From assembly GCF_001591445.1 (NCBI RefSeq), contig NZ_BCUX01000001.1:1-64000 (forward strand): DNA of 64,000 bases. Reading direction: 5' to 3'. Shown here in pieces: positions 52,259 through 60,680 of this stretch. Below the pieces are notes generated by a model. It was not told where the DNA came from. It saw only the letters and a list, made by a program, of their open reading frames with translations, and made no database searches. Positions within the stretch are counted from its first letter, which is position 1. The number at the start of each line of letters is the position of its first letter. A program made the position numbers and the translations under genes. The DNA comes from Neobacillus drentensis NBRC 102427 (GTDB lineage Bacteria > Bacillota > Bacilli > Bacillales > Cytobacillaceae).

Positions 52259-53632
52259 ATGAAGAAAAATCGTGCACTATTTTTAACAGCAGTTGCTTCT
52301 GGAACAATGTTAAATCCACTTAATTCATCAATGATTGCTTTAGCATTACACAGTATTCAAAAGGATTTCCACCTGTCCTTTACCACCGTTTCGTGGTTGA
52401 TTTCGAGCTTTTATTTAGCTAGCGCAGTGGCGCAGCCCGTTACAGGAAAAATTGGTGATATTTTTGGACGAAAAAAAACGTTTTTAACCGGTCTCATTTT
52501 AGTTGCTCTATCAGCAATTGGTGCACCTCTGTCATCCACCTTTCTCATGTTACTCATCATGAGATTGTTTCAATCGATTGGGAGCAGCGCCATTTATCCG
52601 GCAGGGATGGCATTAATTCGGGATCATATTAAAGAAAGACAAGCTTCAGCCCTTGCCGTATTATCAATTTTCGCTTCCGCAATGGTCGCACTCGGGCCAA
52701 CAATTGGTGGTTTCTTAATTGTTTTAGGCAATTGGCCGGCCATCTTCTGGGTGAATTTCCCTTTTATTATTCTCAGTTTTCTGCTCGGGTGGTTTTTGTT
52801 TCCGAAAGACATTAAACAAGATAAGGCACACATGAAGAAATTATTCTCCAACTTAGATTTTCTCGGAATTGGCTACTTCGCTGCGGGAATGGTTTTCTTT
52901 TTATGGTTTTTATTATCATTTGAAGGGAAAATTCATTATCTGTCGGGAGTTGTTGGAATTCTCTTTTTTGGTTTATTTGTTTGGAGGGAGTTACGAGTAA
53001 AGGAACCATTTATTGATATTCGTATTTTCAAAACACATCCAAAATTGTCTATGGTATATATCCAGTTTATTTTTTTAAATATCTTTTTCTATTGTTTATT
53101 TTTTGGTCTGCCAAGTTATTTTCAAGAGGGGATGGGCTTAAGTGTTCAATTAAGCGGCTTGTTAATGCTATTCATGTCTGGAATCAGCATTATTATCTCA
53201 TCTGTAACAGGAAAATGGATCGACCGATCAGGTGTAAACCAGCCGATCATGGTTGGTTCCTTTGTCTCCATTATTGGTGCGCTGGCTTTTATTCTATTTT
53301 TCGTTAATTCTTCCTATTTGGGTATCGGGATTATTTTATCAATCATGGGCTTAAGTTACGGAATTGGAAATGTTGTTCTGCAAGTGGCTATGGTAAAAGA
53401 GAGTCCTAAAGAAATTATTGGTACCACATCCGGCTTGTTTCAAACCTGCCGATATTTAGGTTCGATTTTATCTTCAATCATATTAGGATTAATCTTTGGG
53501 ATAGAAGTAACAGCCGAAAATATGAGAATCATTGGGGATGTTTTATTAATAACAGGCATAATCAGCTTTGTAATGAGCCTCTGGTTTTCTCGGGAGAAGC
53601 TTAACTTTAGAAAAATGCGGCATGTGCAGTAA
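52259..53632 (+). CDS. MFS transporter, DHA2 (QacA/EmrB-like)
   Basis: About 457 residues, probably 14 helices. TMLNPLNSSMIALAL opens helix 1, GKIGDIFGRKKTFLTG is the loop 2-3 motif, and ALGPTIGGFLIVLGNWPAIFWVN is motif C, marking proton-driven drug exporters. The ATG at 52259 has AAGGA 7 bases upstream; the frame is open from 52199 but without a clear site. Divergent from the Mo-hydroxylase operon. Substrate unknown. Confidence 0.88.
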   Translation: MKKNRALFLTAVASGTMLNPLNSSMIALALHSIQKDFHLSFTTVSWLISSFYLASAVAQPVTGKIGDIFGRKKTFLTGLILVALSAIGAPLSSTFLMLLIMRLFQSIGSSAIYPAGMALIRDHIKERQASALAVLSIFASAMVALGPTIGGFLIVLGNWPAIFWVNFPFIILSFLLGWFLFPKDIKQDKAHMKKLFSNLDFLGIGYFAAGMVFFLWFLLSFEGKIHYLSGVVGILFFGLFVWRELRVKEPFIDIRIFKTHPKLSMVYIQFIFLNIFFYCLFFGLPSYFQEGMGLSVQLSGLLMLFMSGISIIISSVTGKWIDRSGVNQPIMVGSFVSIIGALAFILFFVNSSYLGIGIILSIMGLSYGIGNVVLQVAMVKESPKEIIGTTSGLFQTCRYLGSILSSIILGLIFGIEVTAENMRIIGDVLLITGIISFVMSLWFSREKLNFRKMRHVQ

Positions 53633-53664
53633 ACCTTTGAGGGGATTTCTTAGCTACTGAATGT

Positions 53665-53709
53665 CATGAGAACAAAACTTGCCCTTCCATTCGAAGTTTT
53701 GTCCTCATG
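53665..53709. terminator. long hairpin between converging genes
   Basis: CATGAG-aACAAAACTT pairs with AAGTTTTGT-cCTCATG around 13 bases. There is no clear T-run, so it may be a weak bidirectional terminator or a processing structure. Confidence 0.45.
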
Positions 53710-53718
53710 AACAGTTTC

Positions 53719-54366
53719 TTATTTAATCGGTAATACATAGAACAACACACAAAAAAAGTGCGCCACACTTGCTGCTAATACAAAAAGGTGCCAGACGGCG
53801 TGGTGATAGGCAAACCCCCGCCAAACGTAAAATATGGCTCCGAGTGTATACAGTACCCCACCAATAATTAAATAAGTCATCCCCTGTGGTGCTAAATTAT
53901 TCACTAATGGTTTCCAAGCGAAGACAATTAACCAACCCATAACCACATACAGCGCGGTAGATGAAAAAAGGTACTTTTTCACAAAAAAACATTTAAAGAT
54001 GGTACCAGCAATCGCCAGTCCCCAAACAATTCCAAAAAGTGACCATCCGAGTGTTCCTTTGATGACGACTAATAAAAATGGTGTATAGGTACCGGCAATA
54101 AAAAAGTATATCGACGAATGGTCAAAGATCTCGAAAATGTCCTTTACCTTTCCTTCGGGGAAGCTATGGAGCAATGTGGATGACATATAAAGAATAAACA
54201 TCGTTATACCAAAGATCGTGAAGCTAACGACATGCCATACCGTTCCATATAGTGATGCATAAACAATTAATATAACTAAGGCAGAAATGCTTAATAGTGC
54301 TCCAATTCCGTGTGTAACGGAATTTGCTAGTTCCTCTTTCTTTGAAAAAACATGTGTGGCGGCCAA
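53719..54366 (-). CDS. hemolysin III family membrane protein
   Basis: 215 residues, seven helices. The PAQR-type motifs are present: NSVTHGIGALLS near the start, SSTLLHSFPEG, FDHSSIYFFIAGTYTPF and the C-terminal YHHAVWHLFVLAASVAHF, which supply the putative metal-binding His, Asp and Ser. B. subtilis YplQ is similar. Physiological role uncertain despite the name. TTG start with AAAGGA about 10 bases upstream. Confidence 0.93.
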   Translation of the reverse strand: MAATHVFSKKEELANSVTHGIGALLSISALVILIVYASLYGTVWHVVSFTIFGITMFILYMSSTLLHSFPEGKVKDIFEIFDHSSIYFFIAGTYTPFLLVVIKGTLGWSLFGIVWGLAIAGTIFKCFFVKKYLFSSTALYVVMGWLIVFAWKPLVNNLAPQGMTYLIIGGVLYTLGAIFYVWRGFAYHHAVWHLFVLAASVAHFFCVLFYVLPIK

Positions 54367-54474
54367 TAGAATTCAATCCTTTCAAGTAAAGCGAGATTCA
54401 ATAAAATAGAAATGATATTCATGAAAATACCATGATTATCAACCGACGACAATGTACATTTGTCATCTACCAAA

Positions 54475-54511
54475 ACTAAAAAAGTGAAACTCATCGCTCC
54501 GCTTCACTTTC
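54475..54511 (-). terminator. minus-strand terminator far downstream of the VTT gene
   Basis: AAAGTGAA pairs with TTCACTTT around a 14-base loop, followed by TTTTTT on the minus strand. The nearest minus-strand gene that could feed it is the VTT gene ending at 55086, which would give a 570-base antisense 3' extension. Confidence 0.55.
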
Positions 54512-54577
54512 ATTTCTATTTCTTAAACTATTAATCTTTCGTTCATAGTTTATTAATAATTATCCAGTAAGATTTAA

Positions 54578-54664
54578 ATAGGTTCACGGAAGAACCTTAA
54601 ACCTCCGCCCCCTTAAAATATAGATTTGTTTGAATACCCGGCCAAGTGCCGGGTAATTTTTTTG
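54578..54664 (+). ncRNA. candidate C-rich small RNA
   Basis: In an otherwise empty gap (54367-54738) the plus strand has a small hairpin (GGTTC/GAACC, 54581-54596), an unpaired C-rich stretch containing CCTCC and CCCCC (54602-54612), and a strong terminator (ACCCGGC/GCCGGGT plus seven Ts). No open frame fits. This layout is typical of Gram-positive regulatory RNAs that pair with Shine-Dalgarno sequences. I found no convincing promoter and do not recognise a known family. Confidence 0.45.
54636..54664 (+). terminator. intrinsic terminator
   Basis: ACCCGGC at 54636-54642 pairs perfectly with GCCGGGT at 54648-54654, followed by AA and seven Ts. No protein gene on the plus strand lies upstream. 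Confidence 0.85.
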
Positions 54665-54738
54665 TTTTATGGAATTAGTATACTTCTTCAAATCCCTGTC
54701 AATAACAATACCAATTAAGAATTTAAGAGGTGTTATGA

Positions 54739-55089
54739 TTGAAGGGAATTTATTTTATTAATGATCGGATTTGTATAAATGGACTTACGAAACAGGAAAG
54801 CCTTACATTTCAAGAACAATCCTTGAAAAAATTTATTAACGACCAAAACATTCAAGTAGTAAAGTTTAACCCTTACCAACTAAACGATTTTTACACAATT
54901 CCACATGCCTTGTTATACGACTTAAAAAAGGAAAAAGTGCAAGTCGATTGTCTTTTGTATTACTCATCACAGGTAATTGAAGATTTTATTTACAGTTATC
55001 CAGCTAAATGGCTTATATTGAAAAGCTTCTTCAAGGAACTCATCACTGTTGAGAAACAAAATGATTTAAATATTCCTGAAGTAGTTTAA
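54739..55089 (+). CDS. degenerate serine-recombinase-fold protein
   Basis: 116 residues, TTG start 6 bases after AGAGGTG. The pattern MKGIYFINDR, LTKQESLTFQEQSLKKFI, IQVVKF, HALLYDLKKEKVQVDCLLYYSSQVI follows the order of the resolvase N-terminal domain (first strand, Q-x-x-S-L-x-x-Q helix, second strand, L-L-x-D helix, hydrophobic strand). The catalytic Ser and the Arg residues are absent and no DNA-binding domain follows, so it cannot be a recombinase. Its stop overlaps the converging VTT gene by 4 bases. Function unknown. Confidence 0.65.
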   Translation: MKGIYFINDRICINGLTKQESLTFQEQSLKKFINDQNIQVVKFNPYQLNDFYTIPHALLYDLKKEKVQVDCLLYYSSQVIEDFIYSYPAKWLILKSFFKELITVEKQNDLNIPEVV

Positions 55090-55715
55090 TCCGATGAACT
55101 TTTTGCTTGTTTTCGATAAATGAAAACAAAGTTAATGACGAAAATAATGAGGACATAAATGCCGTATAAGCCAAAAGCATAAAGTTTGTTATTACTAAAT
55201 GTTGCACCCGCATACGACAAAAGAAGAATATTAGGGATCTTTCCGATTAGGGAGGCCGTTAAAAAAGTTAGCCATTTCACCTGACTTAATCCACAAATGA
55301 TATTGACAACCGGTGCTGGAATGACCGGGATTAAGCGGCAAGTTAAAATGGCTAAAAAGGAATTTCTGTTTAGAAACTTATCGTACTCCTGAACTTTTGG
55401 ATACTTCATCAGTTTTTCCTGTGCAAAATCACGAAACCCATACCTAGATATGAAGAAGAAAACCATCGTTCCTGCCATTGCACCTGTTAATGAAATAAGC
55501 ATTCCTTGAGCTGTTCCAAATACTGCTCCAATCATTCCTGCTAAAACAGGAAATGGGATGACGGGAAAGAAGACACAAATAGCAACAAATAACATGCTAA
55601 TGATAATGGATAAGGCTCCGCCCTGTTTAACCAGGAATAATAGTTCATCCTTTTGCAATAACCCAATCGCAATGATAATCAGCAAAATGCCTATACTTAA
55701 AATTCTTTTAAACAT
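55086..55715 (-). CDS. VTT-domain (DedA/TVP38-like) membrane protein
   Basis: 209 residues, about five or six helices, with the SNARE-associated/VTT core: PVIPFPVLAGMIGAVFGTAQGMLISLTGAMAGTMVFFFISRYGFR and LTCRLIPVIPAPVVNIICGLSQVKWLTFL. Such proteins resemble lipid scramblases or undecaprenyl-phosphate/proton-linked transporters; the specific role is unknown. Converges with and overlaps the resolvase-like gene by 4 bases. GGGG precedes the ATG. Confidence 0.9.
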   Translation of the reverse strand: MFKRILSIGILLIIIAIGLLQKDELLFLVKQGGALSIIISMLFVAICVFFPVIPFPVLAGMIGAVFGTAQGMLISLTGAMAGTMVFFFISRYGFRDFAQEKLMKYPKVQEYDKFLNRNSFLAILTCRLIPVIPAPVVNIICGLSQVKWLTFLTASLIGKIPNILLLSYAGATFSNNKLYAFGLYGIYVLIIFVINFVFIYRKQAKSSSD

Positions 55716-55784
55716 CCGAGAACCCCATTCACTTCATTCAATTTAATAACCTCATCATACTATATTATTTATTTTGAAAAAAAT

Positions 55785-55816
55785 AAAAAGGGCTATTCCT
55801 TGGAATGGCCCTTTTA
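55785..55816 (-). terminator. terminator of the LysM hydrolase gene
   Basis: AAAAGGGCCATTCC pairs with GGAATAGCCCTTTT (one wobble), then T/A-rich sequence. Confidence 0.85.
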
Positions 55817-55824
55817 GATATCTA

Positions 55825-56598
55825 TTAAAATGCCGTTCTCGCACCAAGGTATTTAGGTTTCCAATAGGTATTTGACATATCTGCAATCGATACACCCTTA
55901 GAACCCGCTTGAATAAATTGATTGTTTCCTAAGTAAATTCCTACATGGGTAGGTCCTGGTGCATACGTTTCAAAGAATACCAAATCTCCTGGATTCAGGG
56001 TGCTTACTGCTTTCAGACCCGACCACTGAGTTGCTGCTGTTCGTGGAATGGCTATACCAACTCTATTAAAAACATAACTTGTTAATCCGCTGCAATCAAA
56101 ACCTGCCGGCGTATTTCCGCCCCATAAATAAGGGGTACCTATGTATTTTTTTGCTTCATCGATCACCATTTGCGCCTTTGACACTGTTGGTGAAGGCACT
56201 GGAGCTACTGTCGAACCAGAAGATACTTTCAAAACTTGTCCGACATAAATCATATCTGTTGTAAGATTATTCAGTGATTTAAGTTGAGCTATAGTAAGCT
56301 TGTAGCGGACTGAAATTAGATAAAGTGTATCCCCTTTTTGAACCGTATAGGTCGATGCTACAAGTTCGTGGCTATGTGGTGCTAATAGTGATAGCTTCTG
56401 ATTTACATAGATAGCATCACTTGTTAGGTGATTCCAAGTTTTCAAGTCTGCAATTGGTATTTTATTTGTTTGCGAGATTTTCCAAAGGGTATCCCCCGAT
56501 TGTACCGTATAGATGTTTTCGTGTGCACTAGCAGAACCACCAAATGTGCTAAACAAGAGCCCGGCTGTTGCTGCGAATGATAGTAGATGTTTTTTCAT
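55825..56598 (-). CDS. secreted LysM-NlpC/P60 peptidoglycan endopeptidase
   Basis: 257 residues: signal peptide (about 1-25), two LysM wall-binding domains (YTVQSGDTLWKISQTNKIPI at about 30-73, YTVQKGDTLYLISVRYKLTI at about 84-128), a short Pro/Ser linker and an NlpC/P60 domain from about 140. The catalytic Cys is in GFDCSGLTSY and the His in PTHVGIYLG. It should cut D-gamma-Glu-meso-DAP bonds, like Bacillus LytE/LytF/CwlS. GGAG precedes the ATG. The upstream 275-base gap holds no other gene. Confidence 0.94.
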   Translation of the reverse strand: MKKHLLSFAATAGLLFSTFGGSASAHENIYTVQSGDTLWKISQTNKIPIADLKTWNHLTSDAIYVNQKLSLLAPHSHELVASTYTVQKGDTLYLISVRYKLTIAQLKSLNNLTTDMIYVGQVLKVSSGSTVAPVPSPTVSKAQMVIDEAKKYIGTPYLWGGNTPAGFDCSGLTSYVFNRVGIAIPRTAATQWSGLKAVSTLNPGDLVFFETYAPGPTHVGIYLGNNQFIQAGSKGVSIADMSNTYWKPKYLGARTAF

Positions 56599-56882
56599 CG
56601 TCGCACTCCTTCATTTCCTTTGTGTGTAGTTACATCATAAACGACCAATAAGGAATGAATAAATACCAAAGATATGGCTTTCTTGTTAAAAAAAGTAAAT
56701 ACCTGTAATGAAAACCATTAAAATATTAAAATAATTTAACTTTAACTCTCAAATCTTAGGTTAGTAATGTAGAAATATTGTAACAATACTTCCATGCACT
56801 GTCGGATGATAAACCTATAATTAACCTATAGAAACTTTCTTTATAGTTTTATAAAAATACTAATGAAATTTAGGTGATGATG

Positions 56883-58064
56883 ATGCAAGGAATCGGAAAA
56901 GGACATCCACATGCTATGGGGCATCCTCATGGAATGCGAAATGTTATAGATTATGATAAAAATCCGTTTATCGTTATTTGGGAAGTAACCAGAGCTTGTC
57001 AACTTAAGTGTATTCACTGCCGTGCAGATGCACAGCTTACTCCAGACCCTCGTGAACTATCACATCAAGAAGGAATTAACCTAATCGATCAGATTTATGA
57101 AATGGATAACCCTATGCTCGTGTTTACAGGCGGGGATTGTATGATGCGTGAGGACCTTTATGAGCTTGCAGATTATGCAATCAAAAAAGGCATGCGCGTT
57201 TCGATGACACCAAGTGCCACTGATAATGTAACAAAGGAAAAAATGAAACTTTTCAAAGATGTAGGCTTATCACGTTGGGGCTTTAGCTTAGACGGCCCAA
57301 CACCTGAAATTCATGACCATTTCCGCGGTACTCCTGGGTCATTTGATCTGACTGTTGAAAAAATTAAATATCTTAATGAATTAGATATGCCGCTCCAAAT
57401 AAATACTGTAATCTCACGTTGGAATTACGACTCACTAGAGCAAATGTCAAAACTAGTTGCTGAACTAGGTGCTGTTATGTGGTACATTTTCTTACTTGTT
57501 CCAACAGGCAGAGGACAAATGGATGCATGTATTTCCCCTGCTGAGCATGAAAAGGTGTTTCGTTGGTTGTATGAATTAAGCAAAACTGCTCCATATGATA
57601 TTAAAACGACCGCGGCACAACATTACCGCAGAGTTGTTTTGCAGCAAAAAACGCGTGACCAGTTAATTGAAAAAGGTGAAATACACTACGAAGACTCGAT
57701 CACAACTGATTTTGCGTCCATGCATGACGGATTAAAACGTGCTCCAAAAGGTGTAAATGACGGCAACGGCTTTGCATTTGTCTCTCATATTGGAGATGTT
57801 ATGCCAAGTGGATTACTACCGATCGTTGGTGGTAACATCCGTGATACCCCACTGGCAGAAATTTATCGAGAAGCAAAAGTATTTAAAGATTTACGTCAGC
57901 CTGATAACTACAAAGGCAAATGCGGCGTATGTGAATATAACAAAATGTGTGGTGGTTCCCGTTCACGTACCTATGCAGTAACAGGAGACTATATGGAAAG
58001 CGAACCATTCTGCGTTTATATCCCACAAGCGATGCGGAATAAAGAAACTACTCCAACCGTTTAA
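56883..58064 (+). CDS. radical SAM/SPASM protein, NirJ/AhbD-like
   Basis: About 393 residues. N-terminal His-rich extension (GKGHPHAMGHPHGM), then the radical SAM core with CQLKCIHC (Cys near 39, 43, 46) and FTGGDCMMR, and a C-terminal SPASM segment CGVCEYNKMCGGSRSRTYAVTG ending EPFC for extra Fe-S clusters. The TIGR04053-like relatives include haem-modifying NirJ/AhbC/AhbD. AGGTG sits 6 bases before the ATG at 56883. No precursor peptide gene is nearby, so a RiPP role is not supported; a tetrapyrrole or unknown substrate is possible. Confidence 0.85.
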   Translation: MQGIGKGHPHAMGHPHGMRNVIDYDKNPFIVIWEVTRACQLKCIHCRADAQLTPDPRELSHQEGINLIDQIYEMDNPMLVFTGGDCMMREDLYELADYAIKKGMRVSMTPSATDNVTKEKMKLFKDVGLSRWGFSLDGPTPEIHDHFRGTPGSFDLTVEKIKYLNELDMPLQINTVISRWNYDSLEQMSKLVAELGAVMWYIFLLVPTGRGQMDACISPAEHEKVFRWLYELSKTAPYDIKTTAAQHYRRVVLQQKTRDQLIEKGEIHYEDSITTDFASMHDGLKRAPKGVNDGNGFAFVSHIGDVMPSGLLPIVGGNIRDTPLAEIYREAKVFKDLRQPDNYKGKCGVCEYNKMCGGSRSRTYAVTGDYMESEPFCVYIPQAMRNKETTPTV

Positions 58065-58072
58065 AATTATCT

Positions 58073-58116
58073 AAAGAAAGAGGTACTCCTTCATTTCAGG
58101 AGTGCCTCTTTCTTTA
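58073..58116 (+). terminator. terminator of the radical SAM gene
   Basis: AAAGAAAGAGGTACTCCT pairs with AGGAGTGCCTCTTTCTTT (18 bp, one wobble) around 7 bases. Confidence 0.88.
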
Positions 58117-58196
58117 TAAATTCGTCAATTGATGGTATTTTAATCCTAAACGATAACAACCTATGAAAGAATGGTCAAATATGAGAAGGAGCTATT

Positions 58197-59147
58197 ATGT
58201 TAAGAACAATTGCTGTAAATAAGAAGTTCGAATTGGTTAAGGATGTTACAATCTTGGAATTATTAAACGGGGATTTCCAATGGTTCTGGATAGATTTTGA
58301 TATGCCCACAGATGAGGAAATTGAATTCCTTCGTGACCCACTTCGGTTTCATCCATTAGCGATTGAAGATTGTATGCATAATCTTCAAAGACCAAAATTG
58401 GATTATTATGAGGACCATACTTTTTTTGTGACACAGTCGTTAAATCAACAAACGATGACAAGAGAAGAAATTGATTTTTTCCTTGGTGAGAATTATATCA
58501 TCACTTTTCACCGCCAACCTTCTTCTGAAATTGATGAGATGTGGAAACGATTTAACTTATCAACAACTATAGAAAAGTGGGACCCCTCCCATGTTTTATA
58601 CTTTATTCTCGATAAAATGGTGGATAATTATTACCCGCTTGTTTATCAAATCGAGGATATGTTAAATGAAATTGATGAGAATTCTAAAGGGAGAACGATG
58701 GAGGCACTACTTGAGGATTTGTTTGTCACAAGGCATCACCTTTTATCTTTACGACATACGATTACACCGATGCGTGACCTAATTTATCGAATTCTGAACT
58801 CTGAGCGAATGACTTACATAAATGGAAAAAGAGAATACTTTTCAGATATTCATGATCATTTACTGAAGTTAACAGAGATGATTGAGGCAAACCGTGAACT
58901 GACCACGGATATCCGTGACAGCTATATCTCACTTAACTCACATCAGACCAATCATGTCATGAAGGTTTTAACTGTCATTACCACGATTTTCATGCCGCTT
59001 ACTTTCATCGCTGGACTGTATGGGATGAATTTTCATTATATGCCTGAACTAACATGGAAATATGGATATTTTGCCACGCTTATCCTGATGGTTTTAGTTG
59101 CGATTGGCATGTCCCTTTGGTTTAAGAAGAAGGGTTGGTTTAAATAA
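58197..59147 (+). CDS. corA: CorA-family magnesium/divalent cation channel
   Basis: 316 residues: cytosolic N-terminal domain and long coiled helix, then two C-terminal membrane helices separated by the selectivity signature GMNFHYMPEL (CorA GMN motif). The C-terminus is basic (FKKKGWFK). AAGGAG precedes the ATG. It imports Mg2+ (possibly Co2+ or Ni2+) as a pentamer. Confidence 0.96.
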   Translation: MLRTIAVNKKFELVKDVTILELLNGDFQWFWIDFDMPTDEEIEFLRDPLRFHPLAIEDCMHNLQRPKLDYYEDHTFFVTQSLNQQTMTREEIDFFLGENYIITFHRQPSSEIDEMWKRFNLSTTIEKWDPSHVLYFILDKMVDNYYPLVYQIEDMLNEIDENSKGRTMEALLEDLFVTRHHLLSLRHTITPMRDLIYRILNSERMTYINGKREYFSDIHDHLLKLTEMIEANRELTTDIRDSYISLNSHQTNHVMKVLTVITTIFMPLTFIAGLYGMNFHYMPELTWKYGYFATLILMVLVAIGMSLWFKKKGWFK

Positions 59148-59234
59148 GAAAAGCGCAATCGCCCTGTTTTTAGACACATCATTTGGTCTTTAGGTATAAT
59201 AGAAACGTATGAACAATCTGAAAGGGGTATAGCT

Positions 59235-60284
59235 GTGCACAATACAAATCCACAAGAAACGCTGAAATTAATTACTGACTTGGTATCCATTCCAAGCCCT
59301 TCAGGAAATACAAATGAAGTAATTACCTTTGTAGAAAAATTCCTATCTGAATTACAAATTAAAACCTATAGAAACCGGAAAGGCGGATTAATTGCCACAA
59401 TCGATGGAAAAGATTCAAGCAAGCATCGGATGCTGACGGCGCATGTCGATACACTCGGTGCGATGGTAAAAGAGGTAAAAGCAAATGGGCGTTTGAAGAT
59501 TGACTTGATTGGCGGTTTTAAATATAACTCGATTGAAGGCGAATATTGCCAAATCGAAACAAGCAGCGGTAAAAAATATACAGGGACTATTTTGATGCAC
59601 CAAACATCTGTCCATGTTTATAAAGATGCTGGAAAAGCAGAACGAAATCAGGAGAATATCGAAATTAGAATTGATGAAAAAGTACATAACGCAGCGGAGG
59701 TTCATGCTCTTGGAATTCAGGTTGGTGATTTTATCTCGTTTGACCCTCGTGTAGAAGTAACTCCGAGTGGCTACATTAAATCTCGCCATTTGGATGACAA
59801 AGCAAGTGTGGCCATTCTTCTTCAATTAATAAAGCAAATTAAGACTGAAAACCTGACCTTACCCTATACCACCCATTTCTTAATTTCTAATAATGAGGAA
59901 ATCGGCTACGGTGGGAATTCGAATATCACACCAGAAACGGTGGAGTATTTAGCCGTCGATATGGGTGCAATGGGCGACGGACAGTCGACTGATGAGTATA
60001 CAGTTTCCATCTGTGTGAAGGATGCTAGTGGACCTTATCACTATGAATTGAGGAAAAATTTAGTTCGTCTAGCAGAAGAGAACAAAATCGATTATAAACT
60101 AGATATTTATCCCTTCTATGGTTCCGATGCTTCAGCAGCAATTCGATCGGGCAATGATATCGTCCATGGTTTGATAGGACCTGGTATCGATTCATCCCAT
60201 GCATTTGAACGAACACACGAGTCATCTATTGAAAATACAGCCAAACTGCTGTATCATTACGTGCAAGCTGAATTAATCCAATAG
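59235..60284 (+). CDS. M42-family aminopeptidase
   Basis: 349 residues, cytosolic metalloaminopeptidase (tetrahedral dodecamer family). Metal ligands and catalytic residues are visible in [33 protein letters not shown] (Glu pair), [10 protein letters not shown] and [12 protein letters not shown]. The GTG start at 59235 has AAAGGGG 8 bases upstream. It lies directly before tatA (11-base gap), probably co-transcribed. Confidence 0.94.
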   Translation: MHNTNPQETLKLITDLVSIPSPSGNTNEVITFVEKFLSELQIKTYRNRKGGLIATIDGKDSSKHRMLTAHVDTLGAMVKEVKANGRLKIDLIGGFKYNSIEGEYCQIETSSGKKYTGTILMHQTSVHVYKDAGKAERNQENIEIRIDEKVHNAAEVHALGIQVGDFISFDPRVEVTPSGYIKSRHLDDKASVAILLQLIKQIKTENLTLPYTTHFLISNNEEIGYGGNSNITPETVEYLAVDMGAMGDGQSTDEYTVSICVKDASGPYHYELRKNLVRLAEENKIDYKLDIYPFYGSDASAAIRSGNDIVHGLIGPGIDSSHAFERTHESSIENTAKLLYHYVQAELIQ

Positions 60285-60295
60285 GAGATGAAAGT

Positions 60296-60511
60296 ATGTT
60301 TTCAAATATTGGTGTGCCAGGATTAATTTTAATCTTAATCGTAGCTCTAGTCGTTTTTGGTCCAAACAAACTCCCGGAAGTTGGCCGTGCGTTTGGTAGA
60401 TCTTTACGAGAATTTAAAAAAGCCACCGAAGGCATTGCAGATGATATAAAGGAAGAAATAAAAGAAGACATCAAAGAAACTCAACAAGGTACAATTAATT
60501 TAAAGAAGTAA
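60296..60511 (+). CDS. tatA: Sec-independent translocase TatA/E
   Basis: 71 residues: short N-terminal helix [40 protein letters not shown] with the FGP turn and amphipathic helix, then a Lys/Glu-rich tail. It forms the protein-conducting element of the twin-arginine pathway. No tatC is adjacent. AGGAG precedes the ATG. Ends at a strong terminator. Confidence 0.95.
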   Translation: MFSNIGVPGLILILIVALVVFGPNKLPEVGRAFGRSLREFKKATEGIADDIKEEIKEDIKETQQGTINLKK

Positions 60512-60525
60512 CCTTAGCTACAGAA

Positions 60526-60562
60526 AACATCCCCTCCAACAGATTGGAGGGGATGTTGTTTT
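60526..60562 (+). terminator. terminator of the M42-tatA unit
   Basis: AACATCCCCTCCAA pairs perfectly with TTGGAGGGGATGTT (14 bp, CAGA loop), then T-rich sequence that contains the stop of the opposing 39-aa gene. Confidence 0.92.
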
Positions 60563-60680
60563 ATTTATTTTTTGCAAACGCTTGGAGTTGATGTATTAAT
60601 TTTTGCCTTGATTTTGGATTACGTAGTAAATAGGCAGCCCCAAGTGCAGCAGTGGTCATCATTATATTCTTCCTTCTCAT
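60561..60680 (-). CDS. 39-aa small protein coupled to the secreted protein gene
   Basis: 39 codons reading MRRKNIMMTTAALGAAYLL, RNPKSRQKLIHQLQAFAKNK. The ATG overlaps the stop of the upstream gene (TAATG), indicating translational coupling; the only upstream site is weak (AGAAG). An N-terminal basic patch followed by a short Ala/Leu-rich helix and an amphipathic basic tail suggest a membrane-associated peptide, similar to YtxH-like small proteins. The stop overlaps the T-tract of the converging terminator. Confidence 0.55.
   Translation of the reverse strand: MRRKNIMMTTAALGAAYLLRNPKSRQKLIHQLQAFAKNK

Noticed and set aside
53665-53709. Insertion-sequence end or mobile-element inverted repeat
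   Set aside because: The arms are adjacent to each other and form one hairpin between converging genes; there is no transposase or target duplication.
56883-58064. Subtilosin-type AlbA peptide maturase with a RiPP cluster
   Set aside because: Both flanks lack a precursor peptide, protease or exporter; the core looks closer to NirJ/AhbD proteins.
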